Shown piece by piece: positions 50,563-58,039 of a stretch of 64,000 nucleotides of DNA. The notes under the pieces were generated by a model. It saw only the letters and a list, made by a program, of their open reading frames with translations. It had not been told where the DNA came from and did no database searches. The first letter of the stretch is position 1. Each line of letters begins with the position of its first letter. Origin of the DNA: Mycolicibacterium llatzerense (GTDB lineage Bacteria > Actinomycetota > Actinomycetes > Mycobacteriales > Mycobacteriaceae); contig NZ_JXST01000025.1 of NCBI RefSeq assembly GCF_000878195.1, forward strand, positions 33,515 through 97,514, written 5' to 3'. The position numbers and the translations under genes are program-made.

Positions 50563-51708
50563 ATGCCCTCGACCTCTGCTGATCTCATCCCGGTGACCGT
50601 GCTTTCAGGCTTCCTGGGAGCCGGCAAGACCACGCTGCTCAACCACATCCTCGCCAACCGGGACGGCCGCCGCGTCGCGGTCATCGTCAATGACATGAGC
50701 GAGGTGAACATCGACGCGGCCCTGATCGCAGGTCAAGGCCACCTCGACCGGACCGAAGAGAAGCTGGTCGAACTCACCAACGGATGCATCTGCTGCACCC
50801 TGCGTGAAGACCTCATCACCGCCGTCGCCGATCTGGCTCGCCAGCGGCGATTCGATCAGATCGTGATCGAATCGACGGGCATCTCCGAACCGATGCCCGT
50901 GGCCGCCACCTTCAGTTGGGAATTCGAGGACGGCTTCGTGCTGTCCGAGCTCGCCCGCCTGGATACGATGGTCACCGTCATCGATGCCTGCACCTTCCTG
51001 CCGGAGTTGGCGCGCGGGGAAGCCCTCACCGAACGCAATCTGGCGGTGGGCGACGGCGACGGACGCAACATCGCCGATCTGCTGGTCGATCAGGTCGAGT
51101 TCGCCGACGTCATCCTGGTCAACAAGACCGATCTGGTCAGCGCCAAGACGATAGCGACCGTCGAGGCCGTCGTGCGACGACTCAACCCCAAGGCGCGGAT
51201 CGAGCGCACCGAGCACGGGATCGTGCCGCTGGCAACCGTTTTGGACACCGGGTTGTTCGATCCGGAACTTGCCGCCGAGGCGCCGGGATGGGATGAAGAG
51301 ATCGCCAATGGGCACACGCCGGAAACCGAGGAATACGGCATCAGCAGCATGACGTTCCGCGCCGACCGGCCGTTCCATCCGCAGCGCCTCGCCGATGCCC
51401 TCGATCAGGTGCGAGGACTGCTGCGCAGCAAGGGCTTCTGCTGGATCGCCACCCGACCGAACATCGCCGCCATCTGGTCACAGGCTGGACCCAACCTCAC
51501 CATCGAACCCGCTCAGTACTGGACGAGCACCGAGATCGAGCCCGGTCAGGAGATCGTCTTCATCGGCATCCGCCTCGAAACCGGCAAGGTGCGAGCGCTT
51601 CTCGACTCAGCGCTGCTCACCGACGACGAAATTGCCGACGGCACGAGCGCGTGGCTGCGGTACGCAGATCCGCTGCCGGCGTGGACCGCAGCGCATAGCC
51701 ACGTCTGA
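50563..51708 (+). CDS. COG0523/CobW-family GTPase, zinc-responsive metallochaperone
   Basis: 381 residues from ATG 50563 (MPSTSADLIPVTVLSGFLGA); an in-frame ATG at 50539 lies inside the operator. Walker A is GFLGAGKT (16-23), the metal site is NGCICCTLRE (Cys75, Cys77, Cys78), and the G4 motif is VNKTDL. The C-terminal CobW domain ends with HSH. It resembles Rv0106, a Zur-controlled member in M. tuberculosis, and probably delivers zinc to a target enzyme during zinc shortage. Upstream Zur-like box supports this. Confidence 0.9.
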   Translation: MPSTSADLIPVTVLSGFLGAGKTTLLNHILANRDGRRVAVIVNDMSEVNIDAALIAGQGHLDRTEEKLVELTNGCICCTLREDLITAVADLARQRRFDQIVIESTGISEPMPVAATFSWEFEDGFVLSELARLDTMVTVIDACTFLPELARGEALTERNLAVGDGDGRNIADLLVDQVEFADVILVNKTDLVSAKTIATVEAVVRRLNPKARIERTEHGIVPLATVLDTGLFDPELAAEAPGWDEEIANGHTPETEEYGISSMTFRADRPFHPQRLADALDQVRGLLRSKGFCWIATRPNIAAIWSQAGPNLTIEPAQYWTSTEIEPGQEIVFIGIRLETGKVRALLDSALLTDDEIADGTSAWLRYADPLPAWTAAHSHV

Positions 51709-51713
51709 CTCCT

Positions 51714-52325
51714 CTAGTGTGCGCTCGGTGCGAGATCGCCGAGCAGGTAGCGCTGCAACGTGACGCCGAGGTCGGCGGCGAGCTGCTCGTTGGAGCGGTT
51801 GGCCAGCGGTTCGAGGCCGATGACGTACCGCGCCAGCGCGAAGCCGTTGACCTGCGACATGACCAGGGCGGCGCGGTAGTCGGCGTCCGCTGAGCCGAGC
51901 CCTTCGGCGATGGGTGCAATGATCTTGCGGGCGAGAAAGTCCCGCACCAGCTTCGCCGCCGCTGGTTCGGCCGTGGCGGCGCGCACCATGCCGATCATGG
52001 GCCGTCGCCGGACCTCGTCGTCGAGAACCTCGAGGATGAACGTCGCCAATCGCAGTCCTGCCGTGTCCTTGTCGCCGTCGAGTACCCGGCCGATGATCAC
52101 CGAGGGTTCCACCGGCAGTTCGACGACCGTGAGGAACAGGTCGAGCTTCTTGCCGTAGAAATGGCTGACCAACGCGGGGTCGACGCCGGCCTGCAACGCG
52201 ACCTGGCGCAGCGAGGTCCGCTCGTACCCCAACTCCGCGAACAGCTTTCGTGCGGTTTCCTCGATCGCCTCGCGGGTGCCGTTAGGTCCCGGACGGCGTC
52301 CACCGCGGGAGGTTCGCTGGGTCAT
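51714..52325 (-). CDS. TetR-family regulator divergent from mmpS-mmpL
   Basis: 203 residues from ATG 52325 (MTQRTSRGGRRPGPNGTREA), favoured by GGGGAG 4 bases upstream; ATG at 52337 would add four residues. Helix-turn-helix TSLRQVALQAGVDPALVSHF with YGKKLDLF. It is divergent from the second mmpS-mmpL with about 140 bases between, the arrangement of a local repressor of the exporter. Its stop is 5 bases from the convergent GTPase gene. Confidence 0.88.
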   Translation of the reverse strand: MTQRTSRGGRRPGPNGTREAIEETARKLFAELGYERTSLRQVALQAGVDPALVSHFYGKKLDLFLTVVELPVEPSVIIGRVLDGDKDTAGLRLATFILEVLDDEVRRRPMIGMVRAATAEPAAAKLVRDFLARKIIAPIAEGLGSADADYRAALVMSQVNGFALARYVIGLEPLANRSNEQLAADLGVTLQRYLLGDLAPSAH

Positions 52326-52343
52326 TCGACTCCCCATTCACAG

Positions 52344-52363
52344 AATTCTTTACGTGTTGAATT
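52344..52363. promoter_or_regulatory. possible TetR operator in the tetR-mmpS intergenic region
   Basis: AATTC (52344-52348) and GAATT (52359-52363) form a short inverted repeat around TTTACGTGTT, 18 bases upstream of the tetR start, in an AT-rich stretch. It is a candidate binding site for the adjacent regulator, but short; a stronger site may lie nearer mmpS. Confidence 0.35.
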
Positions 52364-52465
52364 ATAGCCCCGGCGGGTCTAATGTCATACCGTCAACCTT
52401 CTTGATTAGCCACGCAGCAGAGACGTTCCGCGCAGTTCGCGCCCACCCGTGCGAAAGGTCCACGG

Positions 52466-52912
52466 ATGCAGCGGTTTTCGATCAGACGCCGACTCGGTCA
52501 GCACTGGATGTATGTGGTGGCCGTGGTGGTGGTCGTGGTCGCCGGATTCGCGGTGTACCGACTGCACGGCATCTTCGCGTCGCAGGACGTCACGTCGACC
52601 CCGAGCGGTGCGGTGAACGACGTCGTGCCGTTCAACCCCAAACATGTGGTGATGGAGGTCTTCGGACCGCCGGGCACCGTCGCCACCGTCACCTACCTGG
52701 ACGTCGATGCCCGGCCACAGCGCGCCGACACTGTCAGGTTGCCGTGGACCTACGACACCACCACCACGCAGCCTGCGGTGTTCGTCAACCTCCAGGCGCA
52801 AGGCGACAGCGACTCGATCGGCTGCCGCATCACCATCGATGACGCCGTCAAGGACGAGAGAACGGTGAACACTGTGCACGCCTTCACCTACTGTCTGGAC
52901 AAATCCGGATGA
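52466..52912 (+). CDS. MmpS-family membrane accessory protein
   Basis: 148 residues. The N-terminal anchor YVVAVVVVVVAGFAVYRL is followed by the outer domain with HVVMEVFGPPGTVATVTYLD and CRITIDDAVKDERT, ending TYCLDKSG. It follows the family plan of the MmpS at 30251. It is coupled to the mmpL by ATGA. Start ATG at 52466 with AAAGG upstream. Confidence 0.92.
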   Translation: MQRFSIRRRLGQHWMYVVAVVVVVVAGFAVYRLHGIFASQDVTSTPSGAVNDVVPFNPKHVVMEVFGPPGTVATVTYLDVDARPQRADTVRLPWTYDTTTTQPAVFVNLQAQGDSDSIGCRITIDDAVKDERTVNTVHAFTYCLDKSG

Positions 52913-55818
52913 GCGCGAACCGGGTGCCGAACTTCATCCGGCGGTATTCAGTGCTCATCGCCTCCTTCTGGCTGGCCCTGGCCGTCGTCACGAATGTCTT
53001 TGTGCCACAGCTGGAGACGGTGGCCGAATCTCACAACGTGTCGCTGAGTCCGACCGACGCGCCATCGCTGCAGGCGGCGAAGCAGATCGGCAAGGTCTTC
53101 CACGAGTTCGATTCCGACAGCTCGGCCATGATCGTCCTCGAGGGCGACCAGCCGTTGGGTGCTGCCGCGCATCACTACTACGACGGCCTGATCGACAAGC
53201 TCACCGCCGACACCAAACACGTCCAGCATGTGCAGAACTTCTGGGGCGACCCGCTGACGGCGGCCGGTTCGCAGAGCGCCGACGGCAAGGCCGCACTGGT
53301 GCAGGTGTATCTCGCCGGAAATCAGGGTGAGTCGCTGGCCAATGAGTCCGTCGACTCCGTCCGCAGGATCATCGAGAACACCCCGCCGCCAACAGGTCTG
53401 AAGGTGTACCTCACCGGCGCCGCGCCGCTGATCACCGACCAGTTCGAGGTGGGCCGCCATGGGACGCTGAAGACGACCCTGATCACCATCGGCGTGATCA
53501 TGGTGATGCTGTTCTCGCTCTACCGCCGGTTCACCACGGTGATCATGGTGATCTTCACGGTGATGATGGAACTGACGGCGTCGCGCGGCGTCGTCGCCTC
53601 GCTGGCCAACGCCGGCATCATCGAGCTGTCGACGTACTCGACAAACCTGTTGACGCTCTTGGTCATCGCTGCCGGCACCGACTATGCGATCTTCATTCTC
53701 GGCCGGTTCCACGAAGCCAGATACGCCGGGCAGGATCGGGTCGCCGCGTACAACACCATGTATCGCGGGACGTCGCACATCATCCTGGGATCGGGCCTGA
53801 CCATCGCCGGCGCGGTGTTCTGCCTGATGTTCACCCGGCTGCCGTACTTCCAGAGTCTCGGAATTCCCGCCGGCACAGGTGTTCTCGTCGCGGTGGTCGC
53901 CGCGTTGACGCTCGCGCCCGCGATGCTGTGCATCGGCCGGCATTTCGGTCTCTTCGAACCCGTGCGCCAGCTGCAGACCCAGGGCTGGCGGCGCATCGGC
54001 ACGGCCATCGTGCGCTGGCCCGGCCCCATCCTGGTGGTGACCGTCGCCGTGGCCCTCATCGGCCTGATCGCCCTGCCCGGGTACAAGACCAGCTACGACA
54101 CCCGGCCCTACATGCCGGCCAGTGCGCCCGCCAACATCGGTTACGCCGCCGCCGAACGCCATTTCTCGCAGGCCCGACTCAATCCCGAATTGCTGATGAT
54201 CGAAGCCGACCACGATCTGCGCAATTCCACCGACATGATCCTGTTGGAGCGCGTGGCGAAAGCCGTCTTCCACACCGACGGCGTCGCGCAGGTGCAGTCG
54301 ATCACCCGGCCGCTCGGGACGCCCCTGGACCACTCGTCGATACCGTTCCTGATCAGCGCCGGTAACGCTGGTCAGATCAACAACCTGCCCTTTCAGCAGG
54401 CTCGCAGCGCCGACCTGCTCAAGCAGGTCGACGTGATCAACAAGTCGATCGACATTCTGCGCCAACAGTATTCGCTGCAACAGCAATCCAGTGGTATCAC
54501 CCACGAACAGGCCCAGGCATTCCAGCAGACCGTCGCGACCGCCAAGGATTTACGCGACAAGATCGCCAACTTCGACGACTTCTTCCGGCCGCTGCGCAAC
54601 TATTTCTACTGGGAGCCGCATTGCTACGACATCCCGGTCTGTGCGGCGTTGCGGTCGGTGTTCGACTCTCTCGACGGTATCGACGACCTGACCGATCAAC
54701 TGGGTGATGTCGCGGGCAGCATCGCCAAACTCGATGCGCTGCAACCGAAACTGCTTGCGTTGATCCCGCCGCAGATCGCCAGTCAGCAGACCAACCGCGA
54801 ACTGACGATGACGAACTACGCCACGAACTCAGGTCTGAACAATCAGGCCGCCGCGTCGCTGGAGAACGCGACCGCGCTGGGCCAGGCGTACGACGCGTCG
54901 AAAACTGACGACTCGTTCTATCTTCCACCGGAGGCATTCACCAACCCCGAGTTCCAGCGCGGGATGAAGCTGTTCATGTCCCCGGACGGCAAGGCCGCCC
55001 GCATGATCATCACCCACGAAGGTGATCCCGCTACGCCGGCAGGTATTTCGCATATCGCCGCCATCAGGCACGCCGCGGCACAGGCTGTCAAAGGCACGCC
55101 GCTGGGTGGCTCGAAGATCTACCTTGCCGGTACCGCGGCCACCTACAAGGACATTCAGGAGGGCGCCAAGTACGACCTGATGATCGCCGGCATCGCGGCG
55201 CTGAGCTTGATTCTGCTGGTCATGATGTTCATCACCCGAAGCATCGTCGCCGCCCTGGTCATCGTGGGCACCGTGGCGCTGTCGCTGGGGGCCTCCTTCG
55301 GGCTGTCCGTACTGATCTGGCAGGACATCTTCGGTATCGAGCTGTACTGGATTGTCTTGGCGCTGGCGGTCATCCTGCTGTTGGCGGTGGGATCGGACTA
55401 CAACCTGTTGCTCGTCTCGCGGTTCAAAGAAGAGATCCACGCCGGCATCAACACCGGCATCATCCGCTCGATGGCCGGCTCGGGTGCGGTGGTGACCTCG
55501 GCCGGGCTGGTGTTCGCCGCCACCATGGCGTCGTTCGTGTTCGCGGACCTACGGGTGCTCGGCCAGATCGGCACCACGATCGCCCTGGGCCTGCTGTTCG
55601 ACACATTGATCGTGCGGTCGTTCATGACGCCGTCCATCGCGGTGCTGCTCGGGCGGTGGTTCTGGTGGCCGCTGAAAGTGCGGCCACGCCCGGCCAGTCA
55701 GATGCTGCAGCCCTACGGGTCACGCCAGGCGGTGCGTCAGCTGCTGCTGTGGGAGGACGGGGACCCCGCGGTCAGTGGATCAAGTGCAGGCGCGCGAAGC
55801 CACGGAGGAGACGCATGA
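52909..55818 (+). CDS. MmpL-family RND transporter (MmpL4/5-like)
   Basis: 969 residues, start ATG 52909. The proton relay pairs are Asp258-Tyr259 (AAGTDYAIFILGR) and later VGSDYNLLLVSRF. The outer coiled-coil region (about 495-645) with Cys in HCYDIPVC is as in MmpL4/MmpL5. Order tetR / mmpS-mmpL-small membrane gene suggests an exporter controlled by a local repressor. The stop overlaps the next start (ATGA). Substrate, perhaps siderophore, lipid or drug, is unknown. Confidence 0.93.
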   Translation: MSANRVPNFIRRYSVLIASFWLALAVVTNVFVPQLETVAESHNVSLSPTDAPSLQAAKQIGKVFHEFDSDSSAMIVLEGDQPLGAAAHHYYDGLIDKLTADTKHVQHVQNFWGDPLTAAGSQSADGKAALVQVYLAGNQGESLANESVDSVRRIIENTPPPTGLKVYLTGAAPLITDQFEVGRHGTLKTTLITIGVIMVMLFSLYRRFTTVIMVIFTVMMELTASRGVVASLANAGIIELSTYSTNLLTLLVIAAGTDYAIFILGRFHEARYAGQDRVAAYNTMYRGTSHIILGSGLTIAGAVFCLMFTRLPYFQSLGIPAGTGVLVAVVAALTLAPAMLCIGRHFGLFEPVRQLQTQGWRRIGTAIVRWPGPILVVTVAVALIGLIALPGYKTSYDTRPYMPASAPANIGYAAAERHFSQARLNPELLMIEADHDLRNSTDMILLERVAKAVFHTDGVAQVQSITRPLGTPLDHSSIPFLISAGNAGQINNLPFQQARSADLLKQVDVINKSIDILRQQYSLQQQSSGITHEQAQAFQQTVATAKDLRDKIANFDDFFRPLRNYFYWEPHCYDIPVCAALRSVFDSLDGIDDLTDQLGDVAGSIAKLDALQPKLLALIPPQIASQQTNRELTMTNYATNSGLNNQAAASLENATALGQAYDASKTDDSFYLPPEAFTNPEFQRGMKLFMSPDGKAARMIITHEGDPATPAGISHIAAIRHAAAQAVKGTPLGGSKIYLAGTAATYKDIQEGAKYDLMIAGIAALSLILLVMMFITRSIVAALVIVGTVALSLGASFGLSVLIWQDIFGIELYWIVLALAVILLLAVGSDYNLLLVSRFKEEIHAGINTGIIRSMAGSGAVVTSAGLVFAATMASFVFADLRVLGQIGTTIALGLLFDTLIVRSFMTPSIAVLLGRWFWWPLKVRPRPASQMLQPYGSRQAVRQLLLWEDGDPAVSGSSAGARSHGGDA

Positions 55819-56261
55819 CGGGCATCGAGCTGTGGGGCGGTCTCACCATCCTTGCGGGGCTGCTGGCGCTGATCCTCCTCGCGTGTGTCTTCGTGTACGT
55901 CCGCCGTCTGGAGCGGCGCCCACCTGCTGCATTGGGCGAACAGGTGGGTGCTCACAAAGCGGTACTGGCCAAAGTGCGTAAAGGTCAACCGATGTCGCAG
56001 GACGAGATCGACTACGCAAAGGAACTGGTATCCGACGCCGGCTCACCGCTCGCTTACGCGATACCAGCGCTTCTGTTCACCATGGGCTTCTTCTACGTCG
56101 TCGGGTGCCTCTACGAGCTGCAGGTCCACGGCGGCCATCCCTCGTTTCGCACCTTCATCGGGGGCATCCCGATGCTGACCTCGCTGAACATCTTCGGTCA
56201 GCTGCACCGGGTGGCGCGACTGAAGAAGCGCGTGCCCGCGAGTCCCGCGCTGGTGGCATAG
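55815..56261 (+). CDS. small membrane protein coupled to mmpL
   Basis: 148 residues from ATG 55815, which overlaps the mmpL stop and has GGAGGAG at 55804-55810. Membrane segments are GGLTILAGLLALILLACVFV (9-28), a second around AYAIPALLFTMGFFYVVGCL, and possibly a weaker third. The middle (LAKVRKGQPMSQDEIDYAKE) is polar. No known family recognised; coupling suggests an accessory role for the MmpS-MmpL exporter. Confidence 0.82.
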   Translation: MTGIELWGGLTILAGLLALILLACVFVYVRRLERRPPAALGEQVGAHKAVLAKVRKGQPMSQDEIDYAKELVSDAGSPLAYAIPALLFTMGFFYVVGCLYELQVHGGHPSFRTFIGGIPMLTSLNIFGQLHRVARLKKRVPASPALVA

Positions 56262-56265
56262 CCGC

Positions 56266-57039
56266 CTATCGGTCGCCGAACGCCTTTGCCGCCAAATCGA
56301 TCTGGGCTGAGGCGGCGAGAATCTGGCTGCGGTTCTCCACGTGCAGCGCGGCCTGCAGGCTGGGGGCTTCGAGGTTGGCCCACAGCACCTGCTTGGTGGA
56401 CTCGACGCCGAACTTGCCGTAGCTGCAGAGGGTTTCGGCGATGGCCAGGGCGTCGGCGACGACGTCGTCCGCGGACAGCCGTGAGACCAGCCCCAGGCGC
56501 AGTGCTTCGTCGGCCGCCACCGTCCGGGCGGTCAGGATCAGGTCGAACGCCTGCCCGGCACCGACGATCCGGGGGAGCGTGTAGCTCACCCCGATGTCGC
56601 AGCCGCCGATGCCCAGCTTGATGAACTGGGTGCAGAACCGTGCGCCCGGCCCGGCGATCCGGATGTCGGCGGCCAGTGCGATGGCGAAGCCACCGCCGTA
56701 CGCGGGCCCGTTGACCGCGGCGATCACCGGCTGGCGCAGATTCTGGATACGGGTGGTCAGCTCGGCGATACGTTCCTGCCAGCGCATGCCCGAACGCGGA
56801 AATTCCAGTCCGCCACCGGCTTCCGACGGGTTGGGGTCGGAAAGGTCCAGGCCCGAACAGAATCCGCGGCCGGCGCCGGTGAGTACGACGACGCGGCACT
56901 CGTTGTTCCGGTGGATGTCGTCGAGGGTGCTGTGCAGGGCTTCGACGAGTTCGAAGCTCAGCGCGTTGAGTTTCTCTGGACGGTCCAGCGTCAGCACAGC
57001 GATATCGGGGCGGGGGTAGGTGAGTGACAGCGGCGGCAT
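56266..57039 (-). CDS. enoyl-CoA hydratase/isomerase-family protein (crotonase)
   Basis: 257 residues. CoA-binding and oxyanion motifs are LTGAGRGFCSGLDLS and AAVNGPAYGGGFAIALAADI. Where typical hydratases have the catalytic Glu, this has KLGIGGCDIGVSY with Asp, so chemistry may be of isomerase or other crotonase type. The C-terminal helix QAALHVENRSQILAA is normal. Works on acyl-CoA, probably fatty acid or sterol side-chain breakdown. Convergent with the small membrane gene. Confidence 0.88.
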   Translation of the reverse strand: MPPLSLTYPRPDIAVLTLDRPEKLNALSFELVEALHSTLDDIHRNNECRVVVLTGAGRGFCSGLDLSDPNPSEAGGGLEFPRSGMRWQERIAELTTRIQNLRQPVIAAVNGPAYGGGFAIALAADIRIAGPGARFCTQFIKLGIGGCDIGVSYTLPRIVGAGQAFDLILTARTVAADEALRLGLVSRLSADDVVADALAIAETLCSYGKFGVESTKQVLWANLEAPSLQAALHVENRSQILAASAQIDLAAKAFGDR

Positions 57040-57066
57040 GTTCCTGACGTTAACCCCGTCGCGCCG

Positions 57067-57432
57067 TCACGACAGCTGTCGGGTCGGCATCGGCGCGCTG
57101 CGGGGGAGGGGAGTCGGGCGGGGCTTGGTTTGGTGGCCGGATTGCGAGTCGGCGGGCGGCCAGATGCAGAAGCCGTGGTGATAGTCGCCCGTACTCCACG
57201 TTCCACCGGTGTTGATGCAGCAGTCGTGTGTGGCCACGTCGGCATCGTCTTGGGTGGGCGGATCGTGGGGCGCGTGGCTGATCATCTCCTTGTAGCAGGT
57301 GAGGAAGCCGCCCTCGCCCTGATTGTTGTCGACTGCCCCGGCGGTCGCTGCGGTCTCGAGCCCCAGTGTCGCGATCAGCAGTGCGACTGCCATCAGCGGC
57401 AGCTTTCGTGCGTGGGTGTTGTTGTGTGGCAT
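57067..57432 (-). CDS. small secreted Cys-containing protein (ECF regulon member)
   Basis: 121 residues from ATG 57432 (MPHNNTHARKLPLMAVALLI), set by GGAGGA upstream; the frame runs on to 57519 but that part is promoter. A signal peptide (to about residue 34, TAATAGAV) leads to a short exported domain with Cys in LTCYKEM, HDCCINTGG and GFCIW, which can form disulfides, and a Pro/Arg tail. No family recognised. Its promoter (57479-57510, minus) carries the same ECF-type motif as the sigma gene at 58040. Confidence 0.78.
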   Translation of the reverse strand: MPHNNTHARKLPLMAVALLIATLGLETAATAGAVDNNQGEGGFLTCYKEMISHAPHDPPTQDDADVATHDCCINTGGTWSTGDYHHGFCIWPPADSQSGHQTKPRPTPLPRSAPMPTRQLS

Positions 57433-57478
57433 GGCTTCCTCCAGCTGTGTTGTCTGGCCTCGTGGCCTGTGTTCACTG

Positions 57479-57510
57479 GTAGGAGGACGGTGTCGCGACG
57501 ATTCCCACAC
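57479..57510 (-). promoter_or_regulatory. ECF-type promoter P3 for the Cys-containing secreted protein
   Basis: On the minus strand GTGTGGGAAT (57510-57501) is followed by 15 bases and CTCCTACC (57485-57478). It lies about 45 bases before the start codon of 57067-57432. The motif and spacing are the same as in P1 and P2. Confidence 0.8.
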
Positions 57511-57554
57511 TTTTTTCATGACCGCTCGCGGCGTCCAAAGGTCTCCCCGAAAAA

Positions 57555-57587
57555 GTGTGGGAATTCCGGCAGCCCCGCGCTCCTAGT
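57555..57587 (+). promoter_or_regulatory. ECF-type promoter P2 for the second secreted protein
   Basis: GTGTGGGAAT (57555-57564), 15-base spacer, CTCCTAGT (57580-57587). The start codon at 57634 is about 47 bases beyond. Identical core and spacer to the sigma gene promoter. Confidence 0.82.
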
Positions 57588-57633
57588 AGGTGAACGCGGC
57601 CCACCGGGGCCGGGTAAGTCGAAGGAGACCATC

Positions 57634-57987
57634 ATGGCCAGCACCGCATCAACCCAGAGGCGCGCCCTCGTCGCGACCGCCAAGTTCGTCATTGCGTCCG
57701 GCATCATCGCTGCCGGCGCGACAGCACTGTCCCCGCTGGCACAGGCGGACGCCCAGTTCGACGCCTTCAAGCAGTCCTGCCTCACGAACCCGGGGGCATA
57801 CGCGGCGGGCGCGGTCCGCGGCGCATACCGGCTGGAGGTCGTGCCAGGAAAGGAGATGGACCAGATCTGCTCGCTGTACGGTGCGCCGGGTTTCCACCCC
57901 AACGGCAATTGGCTGGGCGACTACACCAGGCAGGTCTACCTCCAGAACCCAGTCGGCGTGCCCCATCCGATGGTGACCGTCAACTGA
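57634..57987 (+). CDS. small secreted protein (ECF regulon member)
   Basis: 117 residues from ATG 57634 (MASTASTQRRALVATAKFVI), with AAGGAG 6 bases upstream. A signal peptide to about residue 38 (LSPLAQADA) is followed by a mature domain of about 79 residues with Cys in KQSCLTN and DQICSLYG, likely a disulfide. No family that I can name with confidence; small mycobacterial exported proteins of this size are common. It is divergent from the other secreted protein gene. Confidence 0.82.
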   Translation: MASTASTQRRALVATAKFVIASGIIAAGATALSPLAQADAQFDAFKQSCLTNPGAYAAGAVRGAYRLEVVPGKEMDQICSLYGAPGFHPNGNWLGDYTRQVYLQNPVGVPHPMVTVN

Positions 57988-57997
57988 AAGATCCGAA

Positions 57998-58038
57998 CCG
58001 AAAGCGGCCCGCCATCGCTGATGGCGGGCCGCTTTCGG
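57998..58038. terminator. two-way terminator between the secreted protein and sigma fusion genes
   Basis: CCGAAAGCGGCCCGCCAT (57998-58015) and its exact complement (58021-58038) form an 18-base perfect stem with a 5-base loop CGCTG. It lies 10 bases after the plus-strand gene and ends just before the stop of the convergent sigma fusion gene at 58040. Confidence 0.92.
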
Positions 58039-58039
58039 G

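Noticed and set aside
52948..54504. Minus-strand open frame of 518 codons inside the second mmpL
   Set aside because: Antisense shadow; the plus strand has the MmpL motifs.
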